Below, piece after piece: positions 25,309 through 33,893 of a stretch of 64,000 nucleotides of DNA; the stretch's first letter is position 1; each line of letters opens with the position of its first letter. The notes beneath the pieces were generated by a model. It worked only from the letters and a program-made list of their open reading frames with translations, made no database searches and had not been told where the DNA came from. The position numbers and the translations under genes were made by a program. The stretch is from positions 310,001-374,000 of the forward strand of contig NZ_RAHW01000001.1 of the NCBI RefSeq assembly GCF_004117875.1, written 5' to 3'. Source of the stretch: Geomonas oryzae. Its GTDB lineage: Bacteria > Desulfobacterota > Desulfuromonadia > Geobacterales > Geobacteraceae.

Positions 25309-26754
25309 CTATCGCACCATGCCGAGGATGGTGTCGAGCATGTCGCTTCCCGCATTGACCACCTTGGCGGCACCCTGGAAGGCGCGCTGGTACTTGGTGA
25401 GGTTCAGAAGTTCCTCGTCGAGCGAGACCTCGGAGTTCGAGGCGCGCAGGGCGTTCAGCTGTTTCAAAAAGGCGGCGTTCTGCGTGGTCACGTTCTGCAC
25501 CCCCTCGGTATCCACCCCCACCTGGGAGACCATGGAGTTGTAGAAGTTGCCGAAGGTCGCGTTGCCGGTGCTGAAGGCCAAGCTCGTGCTCGAGAGGTTG
25601 GCGAGCTTCAGGGCGTTCACGTTGTTGCCGCTGCTGGTCGGCACCGGGTCGCTCGCGGTCGGCAGGGCGGCGGCGATTTTCACCGCGGAGATCCCCGAGT
25701 CGAGCGCGATGCCCTTCGCGGTTACCCCGGAGGCGTCGAAGAAGTCGTTGCCGGTCGTCCCGTCCAGGGCGTAACCGGCCGCGTGCAGCGTGTTCACCTG
25801 GGTGACCACCTGGTTCGCCATCTCGTCGAGCATGGAGCGGTACTTGGGAACGATGCTGTCCCTGACCTGCATGGTGCCGCCGAGCTTTCCGCCGATCGCG
25901 GCGCCGTCCCCCACCGTGGCGACGACGGTGTCCGTTCCCGGCGCGTTGGCGGGAGGCGGGTTGCCGAGCCCCGAGATCATGATGTCGTTCGCGGCGGGCG
26001 TACCGGTCGCGTTGGTGTAGAGGGTGGCGTATTTGGTGCCGGCGACCAACTGGGCGCCCCCGGCGAGGGTCACCGAGGCGGTGCCGTCGTTGCCGACGCT
26101 GGTCGAGATGCCGGTCTGCTCGGAGAGCTTTCTGAGCAGGAGGTCGCGCTGGTCGAAGAGCTCGTTGGCGTTCCCCCCGACCGCGTTGGTGGCGAGGATC
26201 TGCTGGTTCACCAGGGCGAGGTTCCTCGCGTTGTCGGTCACCTCGGCGGTGATGCCGACCAGGTTCTGGTCCGCGGTGGAGGCGATCGAGGTGAGGCTCG
26301 AGTCGGCCTGGTGGAAGCTGTCCACCATGATCTGGCCCCGGGTCAGCACCGCCTGCCTTTCGGCCGCCCCGGAGGGGTTCACCGAGAGGTCCTGGAAGGC
26401 GCCGAAGAAGTTGGTCACCGCGGTGCCGAGCCCGTCGGAGGTGAGCGAGTTGAAGCTCGCCTCGATCTGCTCGAGGGACGACTGCTGGGCGAGGCTCTCC
26501 TGGTAGCCGCTGTTCGCGTTCACGAGCTGCAACTGGAGCATGCTGTCGTAGGAGCGTTGCACCGAAGCGACCTCGACCCCGGTCCCGAGCGGGAAGCCGT
26601 TCGCCGTGGTCACCGGCTTGTTCTCCATGATCACGCGCTGCCTGGAGTACCCCTCGGTGTTGACGTTGGCGATGTTTTCGCCGGTAACCTCAAGAGCGAG
26701 ACGCTGCGCCGTGATACCGGAGGAGGCTATGTCGAAGATGGTGTTGAGGCCCAT
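25309..26754 (-). CDS. flgK: Flagellar hook-associated protein 1 (FlgK)
   Basis: 481 residues. N-terminal rod/hook motif (GLNTIFDIASSGITAQRLAL, then GENIANVNTEGYSRQRV), a central FlgK region (NNFFGAF-type TNFFGAFQDLSVNPSGAAER, RGQIMVDSF), and a C-terminal helix (EVSLDEELLNLTKYQRAFQG) as in hook-associated proteins. It forms the first layer of the hook-filament junction. The start at 26754 follows the FlgN stop by one base, and FlgN is its expected chaperone. Somewhat shorter than enteric FlgK (about 550 residues). Confidence 0.94.
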   Translation of the reverse strand: MGLNTIFDIASSGITAQRLALEVTGENIANVNTEGYSRQRVIMENKPVTTANGFPLGTGVEVASVQRSYDSMLQLQLVNANSGYQESLAQQSSLEQIEASFNSLTSDGLGTAVTNFFGAFQDLSVNPSGAAERQAVLTRGQIMVDSFHQADSSLTSIASTADQNLVGITAEVTDNARNLALVNQQILATNAVGGNANELFDQRDLLLRKLSEQTGISTSVGNDGTASVTLAGGAQLVAGTKYATLYTNATGTPAANDIMISGLGNPPPANAPGTDTVVATVGDGAAIGGKLGGTMQVRDSIVPKYRSMLDEMANQVVTQVNTLHAAGYALDGTTGNDFFDASGVTAKGIALDSGISAVKIAAALPTASDPVPTSSGNNVNALKLANLSSTSLAFSTGNATFGNFYNSMVSQVGVDTEGVQNVTTQNAAFLKQLNALRASNSEVSLDEELLNLTKYQRAFQGAAKVVNAGSDMLDTILGMVR

Positions 26755-26755
26755 G

Positions 26756-27256
26756 CTAGATCTCCTTGCTGACGAAGCCGGAGGTGCCGCGTCCGCCGTT
26801 CACGAAGGCGCCCGCGACGCCGTAGGTGTGGCCGGGGTTGAAGATGCGGTTGAAGAAGTTCACCGAATTTCCCACCACGTTCAGGGAGTCCTCGATGAGG
26901 CGCCGGTGCAGGGCAAGCGCCCCCTGCAGGGCCTTCGCGTTGCCGGTAACCGACTGCTGCGCCTCGGCAAGCGCCCGCTTTTGCGCGGCGCCCACGCGCT
27001 CGATGATCGGCGAGAGCGTCTGGTTCCCCGGCATGCCGAGCTCGGCCCCGACCGACGCGATCATGAGCCGGCACTGCTCGGAGAGCTTCGCCAGGCGCTC
27101 CATCCCCGCCGCGATCTCCTGCTGGTTCTCCTCCATCCTCGCGAGGTCCAGCGAGATCATGCAGCTCTCCTCCTCCTTGAGAAGGGCCTGCAACTGGTCC
27201 AGAAGTATCCCCTTCTCGCACAGGGCCGCTATCAGTTCCGCTATGCTGCGATCCAT
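26756..27256 (-). CDS. flgN: FlgN-type flagellar export chaperone, 166 aa
   Basis: All-helical, charged protein of FlgN size and position. It begins MDRSIAELIAALCEKGILLD and includes EEESCMISLDLARMEENQQE, matching the FlgN pattern (a leucine-rich first helix, then a stretch with many Glu). FlgN binds the C-terminal helices of FlgK and FlgL and takes them to the export gate. I take the ATG at 27256, seven bases after GGGGGA, rather than the GTG one codon upstream. It lies between flgM and flgK, the usual order. Confidence 0.85.
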   Translation of the reverse strand: MDRSIAELIAALCEKGILLDQLQALLKEEESCMISLDLARMEENQQEIAAGMERLAKLSEQCRLMIASVGAELGMPGNQTLSPIIERVGAAQKRALAEAQQSVTGNAKALQGALALHRRLIEDSLNVVGNSVNFFNRIFNPGHTYGVAGAFVNGGRGTSGFVSKEI

Positions 27257-27266
27257 CACTTCCCCC

Positions 27267-27572
27267 TTAACGCGACTTTCCGTACGCGTCCATCATCTTC
27301 TGCGCCAAAACGGAGGGGTCCACGCGGTAGCCTCCGCTCTGCAGGTTCTGTTTGGCAAGCGCCACCCGGTCGAGTCTCACGTCCGGCATGGCCGCCACCT
27401 CGTCCTTGAGCGTCTGCAGCTCCCTCGCCTTCTGGGAGATCTCCACACGGTCGATGCTGATGACCCGCCCGGCCGGACGGGAGCCCTGGACCGCCTGGGC
27501 CTGCTGATTTTCGTTGCGGACCTGCTGGGAGCGGTTAAGGTCGACTACGTAGGCAGAGCCTTCAATCCGCAT
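27267..27572 (-). CDS. flgM: Anti-sigma-28 factor FlgM
   Basis: 101-residue protein. After a polar, probably disordered N-terminus come the two sigma-binding regions: RVEISQKARELQTLKDEVA and VRLDRVALAKQNLQSGGYRV, then DPSVLAQKMMDA. FlgM holds FliA inactive until it is exported through the finished hook. fliA lies upstream in the same gene run. Overlaps the end of flgJ by 11 bases, so translation is coupled. Confidence 0.92.
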   Translation of the reverse strand: MRIEGSAYVVDLNRSQQVRNENQQAQAVQGSRPAGRVISIDRVEISQKARELQTLKDEVAAMPDVRLDRVALAKQNLQSGGYRVDPSVLAQKMMDAYGKSR

Positions 27573-27903
27573 CGTGCACCCCCTTAGCCGGAGCCGGTGC
27601 GCCGTAAGCGCGAGAGAGTTCCCTCTCTATGGTCTTTGCCAGTCCTATGCCGCCTCCCTGCACCGCGGCGTTGGCGTACTCCTGGTCGAGCAGGGAGCGG
27701 AAGGTCTCTTCACCCTTGCCGCCGCCGGTGAGAGTGTCCTTCCCCACCGTGTCCCGCATCGACTTGAGCATCATGGCGACGAACATCGCCTCGAAGTCGC
27801 GCGCCACCTTGCGGATCTGCTCGGGGTTTTGCTCCTGCTTCCCCTTTTGCGCCCTCAGGTCCGCGACCGGCAGCGTGTTGTCCGGTATCGGCTTAAGCTC
27901 CAT
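27562..27903 (-). CDS. flgJ: Rod-binding protein, FlgJ N-terminal type, 113 aa
   Basis: Matches only the rod-binding half of FlgJ: KVARDFEAMFVAMMLKSMRD, then GEETFRSLLDQEYANAAVQG and GIGLAKTIEREL. The muramidase domain of enteric FlgJ is missing, as in many other bacteria, so peptidoglycan opening for the rod must be done by another enzyme not encoded here. It acts in the periplasm as a scaffold for rod assembly. Located between flgI and flgM and overlapping flgM. Confidence 0.9.
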   Translation of the reverse strand: MELKPIPDNTLPVADLRAQKGKQEQNPEQIRKVARDFEAMFVAMMLKSMRDTVGKDTLTGGGKGEETFRSLLDQEYANAAVQGGGIGLAKTIERELSRAYGAPAPAKGVHDAD

Positions 27904-27912
27904 GCGGCTCTC

Positions 27913-29028
27913 CTACATCACGCTCAGCTCGGCGTTTAGGGCGCCGGCCGCCTTGATCGCCTGCATGATCCCCAAAAGATCGCGCGGGGTGACCCCCAGG
28001 GTATTCAAGCCCCGTACCACATCGCCCAGGTTCGCCCCCTCCCTGACGAGGGAGAGGTTCACCTTCTCCTCGGCCACCTTCAGGTCGGTCCTCGGCACCA
28101 CGACGGTGGTCCCCCCCTTGGACAAGGGGGCGGGCTGGGAGACCTTCGGGGTCTCCTTGACGACGACGGTCAGGTTGCCGTGGGAGACCGCCACCGTCGA
28201 GATGCGGACGTTCTCGCCCATGACGATGGTACCGGTCCGCTCGTTCATGACCACCTTCGCGGTCACGTCGGGGTTCACGTCGAGGCGCTCCAGATCGGCC
28301 ACGAACTCGACGACGCGGTTTTGGTAGTCCGCGGGAATCGCGACCTGTACGCTGCCCGGATCGGTGAGCGAGGCGGACCCCTGGAAGCGCCCGTTGATGG
28401 CGGAAGCGATGCGGCTCGCCGTGGTGAAATCGGACTGGTGCAGGTTCAGCTTCAGCACCGAACGGTTCGCGAGCACGTTCGGGAGCTCCCGCTCCACGAG
28501 GGCCCCCTCGGGGACCGTGCCGGCGGTGGGATGGTTCTTCACCGCGCTGGCCGCCTGGCCGCCGTAGGAGAACGAGTTGGTGAGCACCGGTCCCTGCGCC
28601 ACCGCGTAGACCTGCCCGTCGGCGCCCTTCAGGGGTGCCATCATGAGCGTGCCGCCGGCGAGGCTTTTCGCGTCACCCATCGAGGAGACCAGCACGTCGA
28701 GCCGGTTCCCCTGCTTCGCGAAGGGGGGGAGGTCCGCGGTCACCATGACGGCCGCCACGTTTTTCACCGTGATGTCGCCGCGGTTCACCGTGAGCCCCAG
28801 CCGCTCCAGGGCGCCCACCAGCGACTGCACCGGGAACTTGGTCTGGTCCGAATCGCCCGAGCCGTTCAGGCCGACCACCAGGCCGTAGCCGATGAGCTGG
28901 TTCTGGCGCACGCCGTCGAAGGCGGCGATGTCCTTGATGCGCGCCCCGAGGGCGACCCCGGGGAGGAGCAAAAAGACGAGGAGCGCGAAAGAGTATTTTG
29001 ATAAAAGGTTAATTTTCAAGCGGTTCAC
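27913..29028 (-). CDS. flgI: Flagellar P-ring protein FlgI
   Basis: 371 residues with a cleavable signal peptide (positive MNRLKINLLSKY, hydrophobic core, cleavage after about residue 28, VALG-AR). The mature protein shows the FlgI hallmarks ARIKDIAAFDGVRQNQLIGY, GLVVGLNGSGDSD and VMVTADLPPFAKQGNRLDV. It forms the periplasmic P ring around the rod. The start codon is GTG, with AAGGG upstream. Residues near PAPLSKGGTTVVV are encoded by a GC-rich palindrome, discussed and set aside elsewhere. Confidence 0.95.
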   Translation of the reverse strand: MNRLKINLLSKYSFALLVFLLLPGVALGARIKDIAAFDGVRQNQLIGYGLVVGLNGSGDSDQTKFPVQSLVGALERLGLTVNRGDITVKNVAAVMVTADLPPFAKQGNRLDVLVSSMGDAKSLAGGTLMMAPLKGADGQVYAVAQGPVLTNSFSYGGQAASAVKNHPTAGTVPEGALVERELPNVLANRSVLKLNLHQSDFTTASRIASAINGRFQGSASLTDPGSVQVAIPADYQNRVVEFVADLERLDVNPDVTAKVVMNERTGTIVMGENVRISTVAVSHGNLTVVVKETPKVSQPAPLSKGGTTVVVPRTDLKVAEEKVNLSLVREGANLGDVVRGLNTLGVTPRDLLGIMQAIKAAGALNAELSVM

Positions 29029-29059
29029 CTAACCCTTTTCGGTGCGCCGTGTCGGAAAC

Positions 29060-29076
29060 TTGACACAAAACGTCAA
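29060..29076. promoter_or_regulatory. Inverted repeat between flgH and flgI
   Basis: TTGAC, seven bases, GTCAA: a perfect 5-bp inverted repeat in the 68-base gap before flgI. It could be an operator or a small RNA hairpin. It does not have the inward-facing GTCA/TGAC order of the FleQ-like boxes seen elsewhere. Confidence 0.3.
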
Positions 29077-29096
29077 TTCCCGCACACGCCGCCCCC

Positions 29097-29798
29097 CTAG
29101 AACGGCCACACCTTGTCCAGCACGTTCATGAGCCACCCCGGTTTCTGCCGGTCCGAGATGACCCCCTTGCCGGAGTAGGAAATCCTGGCATCGGCGATCA
29201 GGGCCGAATTCACCGTATTGTCGGCGCTGATGTCGCGCCCGCGCACCGTGCCGGTCAGCACGATCACCTGGTCCTCGTTGTTCACCTTTACGTTGCGCCT
29301 CCCCTCGATGAGGAGGTTGCCGTTGGGGATCACGTCGACCACCTTGGCCGAGATGGTCGCCTGAAGGGTCTCCTGCCGCGAGGTGGAACCGGCGCCGTCG
29401 AACTTGGAGCTGTTGCTTACGCTCAAAAGGTTCGCGAGGTCGGCCCAGGTCTTGATCGGCGTCTTCTCGAGCCCCAGAAGCTTCGGGATGCCGGCGCTCA
29501 TGGAAGAGTCGCGCGAGGTGCCGGTGGCCGCCTTCTTGCTGGCGCTAGCGTTTTCCGAGATGACCACGGTGACGATGTCACCGCGCCTTCTCGCCTTCAC
29601 GTCCTCGGCGAGCCCCGTCGAGGAGGCCTGCCAGAGCGATCCCGAGGCGTAGTTCATCTGCGGCGCCGGGATCTGCTGGTCGAAGGTCGGTGTGGTCACC
29701 TCGGCGCTCTCGTGGGCGCACCCGGCAAGCCACAAAAGCGGCAGGCACAGGGCCGCCGCCTTCAATATTTGAGAGCCGGTGCTCTTCTTGCGGTTCAT
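29097..29798 (-). CDS. flgH: Flagellar L-ring lipoprotein FlgH
   Basis: 233 residues with a lipoprotein signal (LLWLAGC, acylated Cys27). The mature part holds the FlgH signatures SGSLWQASSTGLAEDVKARR, GDIVTVVISENASASKKA and the C-terminal VRGRDISADNTVNSALIADA. It forms the outer-membrane L ring. Its start overlaps the flgA stop by one base, indicating coupled translation. Length is usual for the family. Confidence 0.95.
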   Translation of the reverse strand: MNRKKSTGSQILKAAALCLPLLWLAGCAHESAEVTTPTFDQQIPAPQMNYASGSLWQASSTGLAEDVKARRRGDIVTVVISENASASKKAATGTSRDSSMSAGIPKLLGLEKTPIKTWADLANLLSVSNSSKFDGAGSTSRQETLQATISAKVVDVIPNGNLLIEGRRNVKVNNEDQVIVLTGTVRGRDISADNTVNSALIADARISYSGKGVISDRQKPGWLMNVLDKVWPF

Positions 29799-30517
29799 CA
29801 GAAATCCACCTTCACCGTGGTCGCGTCAACCACCCGCGCCGCGATCTCCTTCTGCGAGGAGAGGTTCTGCACCGTGATCAGGTCGCCCGGGGCGCCCGGC
29901 CCCTTGGCCCGTCCCGTCGCGGTGATGCGCACCACGTCGTTCTCGGCCACGATGGTCACCACCTGGCCGCTCTTGACGACGGGCACCTTCTCGAGGTTGT
30001 CCTTTCTTACCGGGGCGTTGGCCCTCATGGTGCTCTTCACCCTGAGCCCTACCGCCTCGTCGATGTTGTTGAAATAACGCCCCTGCACCTGGGCCAAGTC
30101 ACGTTTCGCGACGGCGAGATCCGAGGGGGCCAGCACCTCGCCCCGCTCCAGGGTGCGCGCCGCCACCACCATGTCGGCCAGCGCCTCGACATCGACGAGC
30201 ACGGTCTGGTTCCGCTTCACCTGGTCGTCGACCCGCACCACGAGGGCCACCGAGGCGCTTCCGTACCCCTCCCAGCGCTCCGGGGCCACCACGTCGAAGG
30301 TCACCTTCCCGGCGGGGAGCTTCAGGTCCCCCTGGTAATTGATCTTCTTCACGGTGACCTGGGCGTTCAGGGGGGCGGCTTTCTGCATCAGGTAGTCGGT
30401 GATCGCCCCTTTCACCGTCGCCTCGGTGACGAGGTTGACGGGGGCCGGCACGGCGGCGCGGGCGATCCCCGGCATGGGGAGTGCGAGGAGCGCGAGTGCG
30501 AACAGGAACGCGCGCAT
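29798..30517 (-). CDS. flgA: P-ring assembly chaperone FlgA
   Basis: 239 residues, Sec signal peptide (FLFALALLALPMPGIARA). The C-terminal half is an SAF/ChapFlgA domain: VVAARTLERGEVLAPSDLAV, AVGLRVKSTMRANAPVRKDN, VVKSGQVVTIVAENDVVRIT, and ARVVDATTVKVDF at the end. FlgA is a periplasmic chaperone for P-ring assembly by FlgI. Lies between flgG and flgH, 6 bases after the flgG stop. Confidence 0.92.
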   Translation of the reverse strand: MRAFLFALALLALPMPGIARAAVPAPVNLVTEATVKGAITDYLMQKAAPLNAQVTVKKINYQGDLKLPAGKVTFDVVAPERWEGYGSASVALVVRVDDQVKRNQTVLVDVEALADMVVAARTLERGEVLAPSDLAVAKRDLAQVQGRYFNNIDEAVGLRVKSTMRANAPVRKDNLEKVPVVKSGQVVTIVAENDVVRITATGRAKGPGAPGDLITVQNLSSQKEIAARVVDATTVKVDF

Positions 30518-30523
30518 CAGAGG

Positions 30524-31312
30524 TTACCTCTTGAGCGCTGCGGCCTGCTGCAGCATGTCGTCGGAGGCCTGGATCGCCTTCGAGTTGATCTCGTAGGCGC
30601 GCTGGGAGACGATCATGCTTACCATCTCTTCCATGACGCTCACGTTGCTCTGCTCGATGTACCCCTGGTCGAGGGTGCCGAGGCCGTTTTGTCCGGCGGT
30701 GCCGGTGGTCGCGTTACCCGAGGAGTCGGTGGGGAGGAAGAGGTTCTTGCCGATGGCGTTCAGGCCCGCGGGGTTGGTGAAGGAAGCGAGCTGGATGGTG
30801 CCGACCGTGGTCGCCGCGGTCTGTCCCGCCTGCTGCACCGAGACGGTGCCGTCGTTCCCTATGTTGATGCTGGTCGCGTTGCTGGGAATGACGATCTCCG
30901 GGACGATGGGCTGCCCGTCCGAGGTGACCACGCGTCCCTGGCCGTCCTTCTTGAGGGAACCGGCGCGGGTGTAGGCGGTGGTGCCGTCGGACTGCTGCAC
31001 CTGGAGGAAGCCGTCCCCCTCGATGGCGACGTCGAGTTCGTTGCCGGTGTGGACGATGGTCCCGGTGGTGAAGATCTTGGAGACCGAGCCGGGGCGGACG
31101 CCCAGGCCCACCTGGATGCCGGTCGGGATGGTGGTGGTGTTGGTGGCCGGTGCGCCGGTGGTCTTCTCGGTCTGGTACATGAGGTCCTGGAAGTCGGCGC
31201 GGCTTTTCTTGAAGCCGGTGGTGCTGGAGTTGGCCAGGTTGTTGGCTACCACGTCTATGTTCAGCTGCTGAGCCTGCATCCCGGATGCGGCGGTCCAAAG
31301 CGCTCTTATCAT
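30524..31312 (-). CDS. flgG: Distal rod protein FlgG
   Basis: 262 residues, the standard FlgG length. N-terminus [20 protein letters not shown] with [20 protein letters not shown]; centre [19 protein letters not shown]-terminus [19 protein letters not shown] and [12 protein letters not shown]. Builds the distal rod in the periplasm and is exported by the flagellar type III system without a signal peptide. Good ribosome site (AAGGAG). It is separated from flgF by 177 bases filled with repeats. Confidence 0.96.
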   Translation of the reverse strand: MIRALWTAASGMQAQQLNIDVVANNLANSSTTGFKKSRADFQDLMYQTEKTTGAPATNTTTIPTGIQVGLGVRPGSVSKIFTTGTIVHTGNELDVAIEGDGFLQVQQSDGTTAYTRAGSLKKDGQGRVVTSDGQPIVPEIVIPSNATSINIGNDGTVSVQQAGQTAATTVGTIQLASFTNPAGLNAIGKNLFLPTDSSGNATTGTAGQNGLGTLDQGYIEQSNVSVMEEMVSMIVSQRAYEINSKAIQASDDMLQQAAALKR

Positions 31313-31323
31313 CTCTTTCTCCT

Positions 31324-31486
31324 TAACGGCTTGACGGCTTTAACGGCCGTTCAACGTTCAGCGTTCAACGTTCGACGACTGAACCTTTTTTGACTTCTTA
31401 ATCGTGACTTGTGAAATTCCCGCCGCCGCGTTGAAGGGGGCCGAAACCGTACTCGTGTCGAACGTTGAACGTCGAACGTTGAACGG
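31324..31486. repeat. Inverted heptamer-repeat element between flgF and flgG
   Basis: Arms at 31347-31376 (made of CGTTCAA and similar units) and 31457-31486 (CGAACGTTGAACGT units) are reverse complements over 30 bases with two mismatches, 80 bases apart. A second short array with the unit TAACGGC/TGACGGC lies at 31324-31347. No protein is encoded. The same kind of arms occurs at four other gaps in this window. Confidence 0.75.
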
Positions 31487-31489
31487 TTT

Positions 31490-32221
31490 CTAGACCTTCC
31501 CAAGATCGTTAGCCGCGCGGTTGTTCATGTCGTCGTAGGTCTTCACCGCCTTGGCGCAGATCTCGAAGTAGCGGCTCGCCTCGATGAGACGCGACATCTC
31601 CACCACCGCCTTCACGTTGGAGGTCTCCAGGTACCCCTGCTTGACCCCGGCGGTCGAGGCGATGGTCGCGGCCTGCGGATCGCTCGGCCGGAAGAGGCCG
31701 TTGCCGAGCTTCTCCATGGCGTAAGGCTTCGGGAAATCGACCGTGGCGATGGTGCCGACCGTGTTGACCGTAGTCTGCCCCGGCTGCTGCACCGATACCG
31801 TGCCGTCGTTGCCGATCTCCACCTTGCCGCCGTTCACGGTGATGGGACCGCCCGCCCCCTGCACCTCGTAGCCGTCCGCGGTTACGAGCCGCCCCGTGGG
31901 GCTTAGGTGAAAACTCCCCTGCCTGGTGTAGGCGGTCCCCTGCGGCGTGTTCACCACGAAGAAGCCGTCACCCTCGAGCGACACGTCGAGCGCGTTGCCG
32001 GTCTGCTGCAGCGCGCCGGAGGAGAAGTCGGTGGAGTAGCGGTCGTTGCTGAAGACCGGCCCGTCTGTCGAATTTTTGACATTGGCGAGGACACTCTCGA
32101 ACTGGATGCGGTCCGCCTTGAAACCGGTGGTGTTCGCGTTGGCGAGGTTGTTGGAGACCACGTCAAGCCTGCGCTGGGCGGAAAGGTTGCCGGTGAGGGC
32201 TGCGTACATGCCGCTGTTCAT
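31490..32221 (-). CDS. flgF: Proximal rod protein FlgF
   Basis: 243 residues. N-terminus NSGMYAALTGNLSAQRRLDV, followed by VSNNLANANTTGFKADRIQF; centre GNALDVSLEGDGFFVVNTP; C-terminus KQGYLETSNVKAVVEMSRLI, as in FlgF/FlgG family rod proteins. The SGMY start and its position next to flgG favour FlgF. Ribosome site GGGGAGA. Starts 12 bases after the fliA stop. Confidence 0.93.
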   Translation of the reverse strand: MNSGMYAALTGNLSAQRRLDVVSNNLANANTTGFKADRIQFESVLANVKNSTDGPVFSNDRYSTDFSSGALQQTGNALDVSLEGDGFFVVNTPQGTAYTRQGSFHLSPTGRLVTADGYEVQGAGGPITVNGGKVEIGNDGTVSVQQPGQTTVNTVGTIATVDFPKPYAMEKLGNGLFRPSDPQAATIASTAGVKQGYLETSNVKAVVEMSRLIEASRYFEICAKAVKTYDDMNNRAANDLGKV

Positions 32222-32233
32222 CTTGTCTCTCCC

Positions 32234-32986
32234 CTAGCCCATCCGCTTCATCTTGCCGCGCAGCCTGATGATGGCCTGGCTGTGCAGCTGGGAGATGCGC
32301 GATTCGGTAAGATCGAGCACCGCGCCGATCTCCTTCAGGTTCAGTTCCTCGTAGTAGTAGAGCGTGATCACGATGCGCTCCTTCTCGGGGAGGGCGTCGA
32401 TCGCCTCGGCGAGGCGCTCCACGGTCTGACGCGCGATCAGCTGGCTCTGCGGGCTCTCGGTCCCCTTGTCCTCCAGGACGTCGAGCAGGCCGAACGGTGC
32501 GCCGTCCTCGTCGTGCCACGCGTCGTCGAGCGACACGAAGGAGAGAAGGTGGATCTCCTCGAGGAGCCGGAAGTAGTCCTTCAGCTCGAGCCCCATGGCG
32601 GTGGCCACCTCGTCGCTGGAGGGGTTCCTCCCGAGGCGCTGCTCGAGCTGGGAGAACTCCTTCTCCAGCTTCTTGAACTTGTCCCTGAGGCTCCTGGTGA
32701 GCCAGTCCTGGGCCCGCAGCTCGTCCATGATGGTGCCTCGGATGCGCTGTTCCGCGAAGGTCTTGAACTGTACCCCACGGCTTGGGTCGAAGCGCTCGGC
32801 GGCCGAGATCAGCCCGATCACCGCCGCACTCCTCAGATCGTCACGGTCGAGGTGCGGGGGGAGTGACGAGGCGATCCGGTCAACAATGAACTTCACCAGC
32901 GGGAGGTGGTTCACCACCAGCTCGTCCCGGCTCATCGGGACCCCGCGTTGCGCCTCATGCTCGTACGCCTTAAGAAGACAGTTCAT
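32234..32986 (-). CDS. fliA: Flagellar sigma factor FliA (sigma-28)
   Basis: 250-residue sigma factor. Region 2: VVNHLPLVKFIVDRIASSLP, DDLRSAAVIGLISAAERFDP, VQFKTFAEQRIRGTIMDELR (the FliA-specific R-x-RG-MDELR signature). Region 3 contains PSSDEVATAMGL. Region 4: LPEKERIVITLYYYEELNLK and IGAVLDLTESRISQLHSQAI. Directs late flagellar promoters such as those proposed for fliC and flbD. Its start overlaps the end of flhG by 17 bases; ribosome site GGAGG. FlgM, its inhibitor, is encoded further down the same strand. Confidence 0.96.
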   Translation of the reverse strand: MNCLLKAYEHEAQRGVPMSRDELVVNHLPLVKFIVDRIASSLPPHLDRDDLRSAAVIGLISAAERFDPSRGVQFKTFAEQRIRGTIMDELRAQDWLTRSLRDKFKKLEKEFSQLEQRLGRNPSSDEVATAMGLELKDYFRLLEEIHLLSFVSLDDAWHDEDGAPFGLLDVLEDKGTESPQSQLIARQTVERLAEAIDALPEKERIVITLYYYEELNLKEIGAVLDLTESRISQLHSQAIIRLRGKMKRMG

Positions 32987-33893
32987 GGTTCCTCCACATC
33001 GTGCTGGATGCCATCGAAGCCGCCGACATGGCCTCTGCCACCGCCGGCGTCTCCTTATTGATTTTCTGTGCCAAAATTTTGAAACCTGTCGACGCCTTGG
33101 CTTCCGGGAAGAGGCGGCATAAAGCCCCGCGCCGCCTCACACTTTCCACCAGGAGCTCGTCGTGCAGGATCGATCCCGCGTGGTCAAACTGTACTTGCAA
33201 AAAGCGGCCCGTAATTGCGGATAATTTTGAAAAGAGCGTATCACCCTCCTGATTGTCGCGGCACATGTTGATCAGGAGCCGGAAGCGGAAGGAGCTGTCG
33301 CGTCCGGAGAGCATCTTGATGAGGGCGTAGGCGTCGGTGATCGAGGTCGGCTCCGGGGTCACCACCAGCATGATTTCGCGGGCGATGGAGGCGAAGCCGG
33401 TCAGGTTCGCGGCGATGCCGGCCCCGGTGTCGATCAGGAAGTAGTCGTAGTCGTTTTGCAGCCTGAGCATCGCCTGCAAAAGGGCGCTGCGCTCACGCGG
33501 CGAAAGCGAGCTGTACTGCTGCACGTCCATCCCGGCCGGGAGCACCTTGACGCCCCCGCCGATGTCGACCACGGTGTCCTTCAGGGTGATCTCCCCGGCG
33601 AGGACCTGCCCCATCCGGTACGGCGCATCCTTGCCGAGGCGCAGGCAGATGTCGCCCACCCCCGGGTTGGAATCGACGATGAGCACCCGCTCCCCTGCCG
33701 CGGCGAGGGAGGCGGCCAGGTTCACCACCACGGAGGTCTTGCCGACCCCCCCCTTGCCGCTGGTCACCGAGATCACCCGGAGCCCCTCGCGCACCTGCAA
33801 GAGGTCCGGCGCCGGCGCCTCGCTTTTTGCCCGTCCCGCAAGCCTTCTGAGGGACTCGGCCTGGTCTGTTGTTGCTAGGCAAGACATAGTCAT
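32970..33893 (-). CDS. flhG: Flagellar number regulator FlhG (MinD-like ATPase)
   Basis: 307 residues, ParA/MinD family. Deviant Walker A SGKGGVGKTSVVVNLAASLA near residue 45; switch region VVVTPEPTSITDAYALIKML. An N-terminal stretch before the ATPase core (AESLRRLAGR) resembles the DQAxxLR activation motif of FlhG, here DQAESLRRL. FlhG limits flagellum number by stimulating the FlhF GTPase. The ATG at 33893 overlaps the flhF stop (ATGA). A longer frame back to 34139 is an artefact inside flhF. Confidence 0.93.
   Translation of the reverse strand: MTMSCLATTDQAESLRRLAGRAKSEAPAPDLLQVREGLRVISVTSGKGGVGKTSVVVNLAASLAAAGERVLIVDSNPGVGDICLRLGKDAPYRMGQVLAGEITLKDTVVDIGGGVKVLPAGMDVQQYSSLSPRERSALLQAMLRLQNDYDYFLIDTGAGIAANLTGFASIAREIMLVVTPEPTSITDAYALIKMLSGRDSSFRFRLLINMCRDNQEGDTLFSKLSAITGRFLQVQFDHAGSILHDELLVESVRRRGALCRLFPEAKASTGFKILAQKINKETPAVAEAMSAASMASSTMWRNHELSS

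Noticed and set aside
25156-26772. 538-codon open frame antisense to flgK and flgL
   Set aside because: Lies opposite two certain flagellar genes; composition is typical of a shadow frame.
28110-28140. Palindrome CCCCCTTGTCC-AAGGGGG inside flgI, possible element insertion encoding PAPLSKGG
   Set aside because: Other FlgI proteins have a segment of nearly the same length here (as in SQP...GG..VVVP), so no extra peptide seems to have been added.
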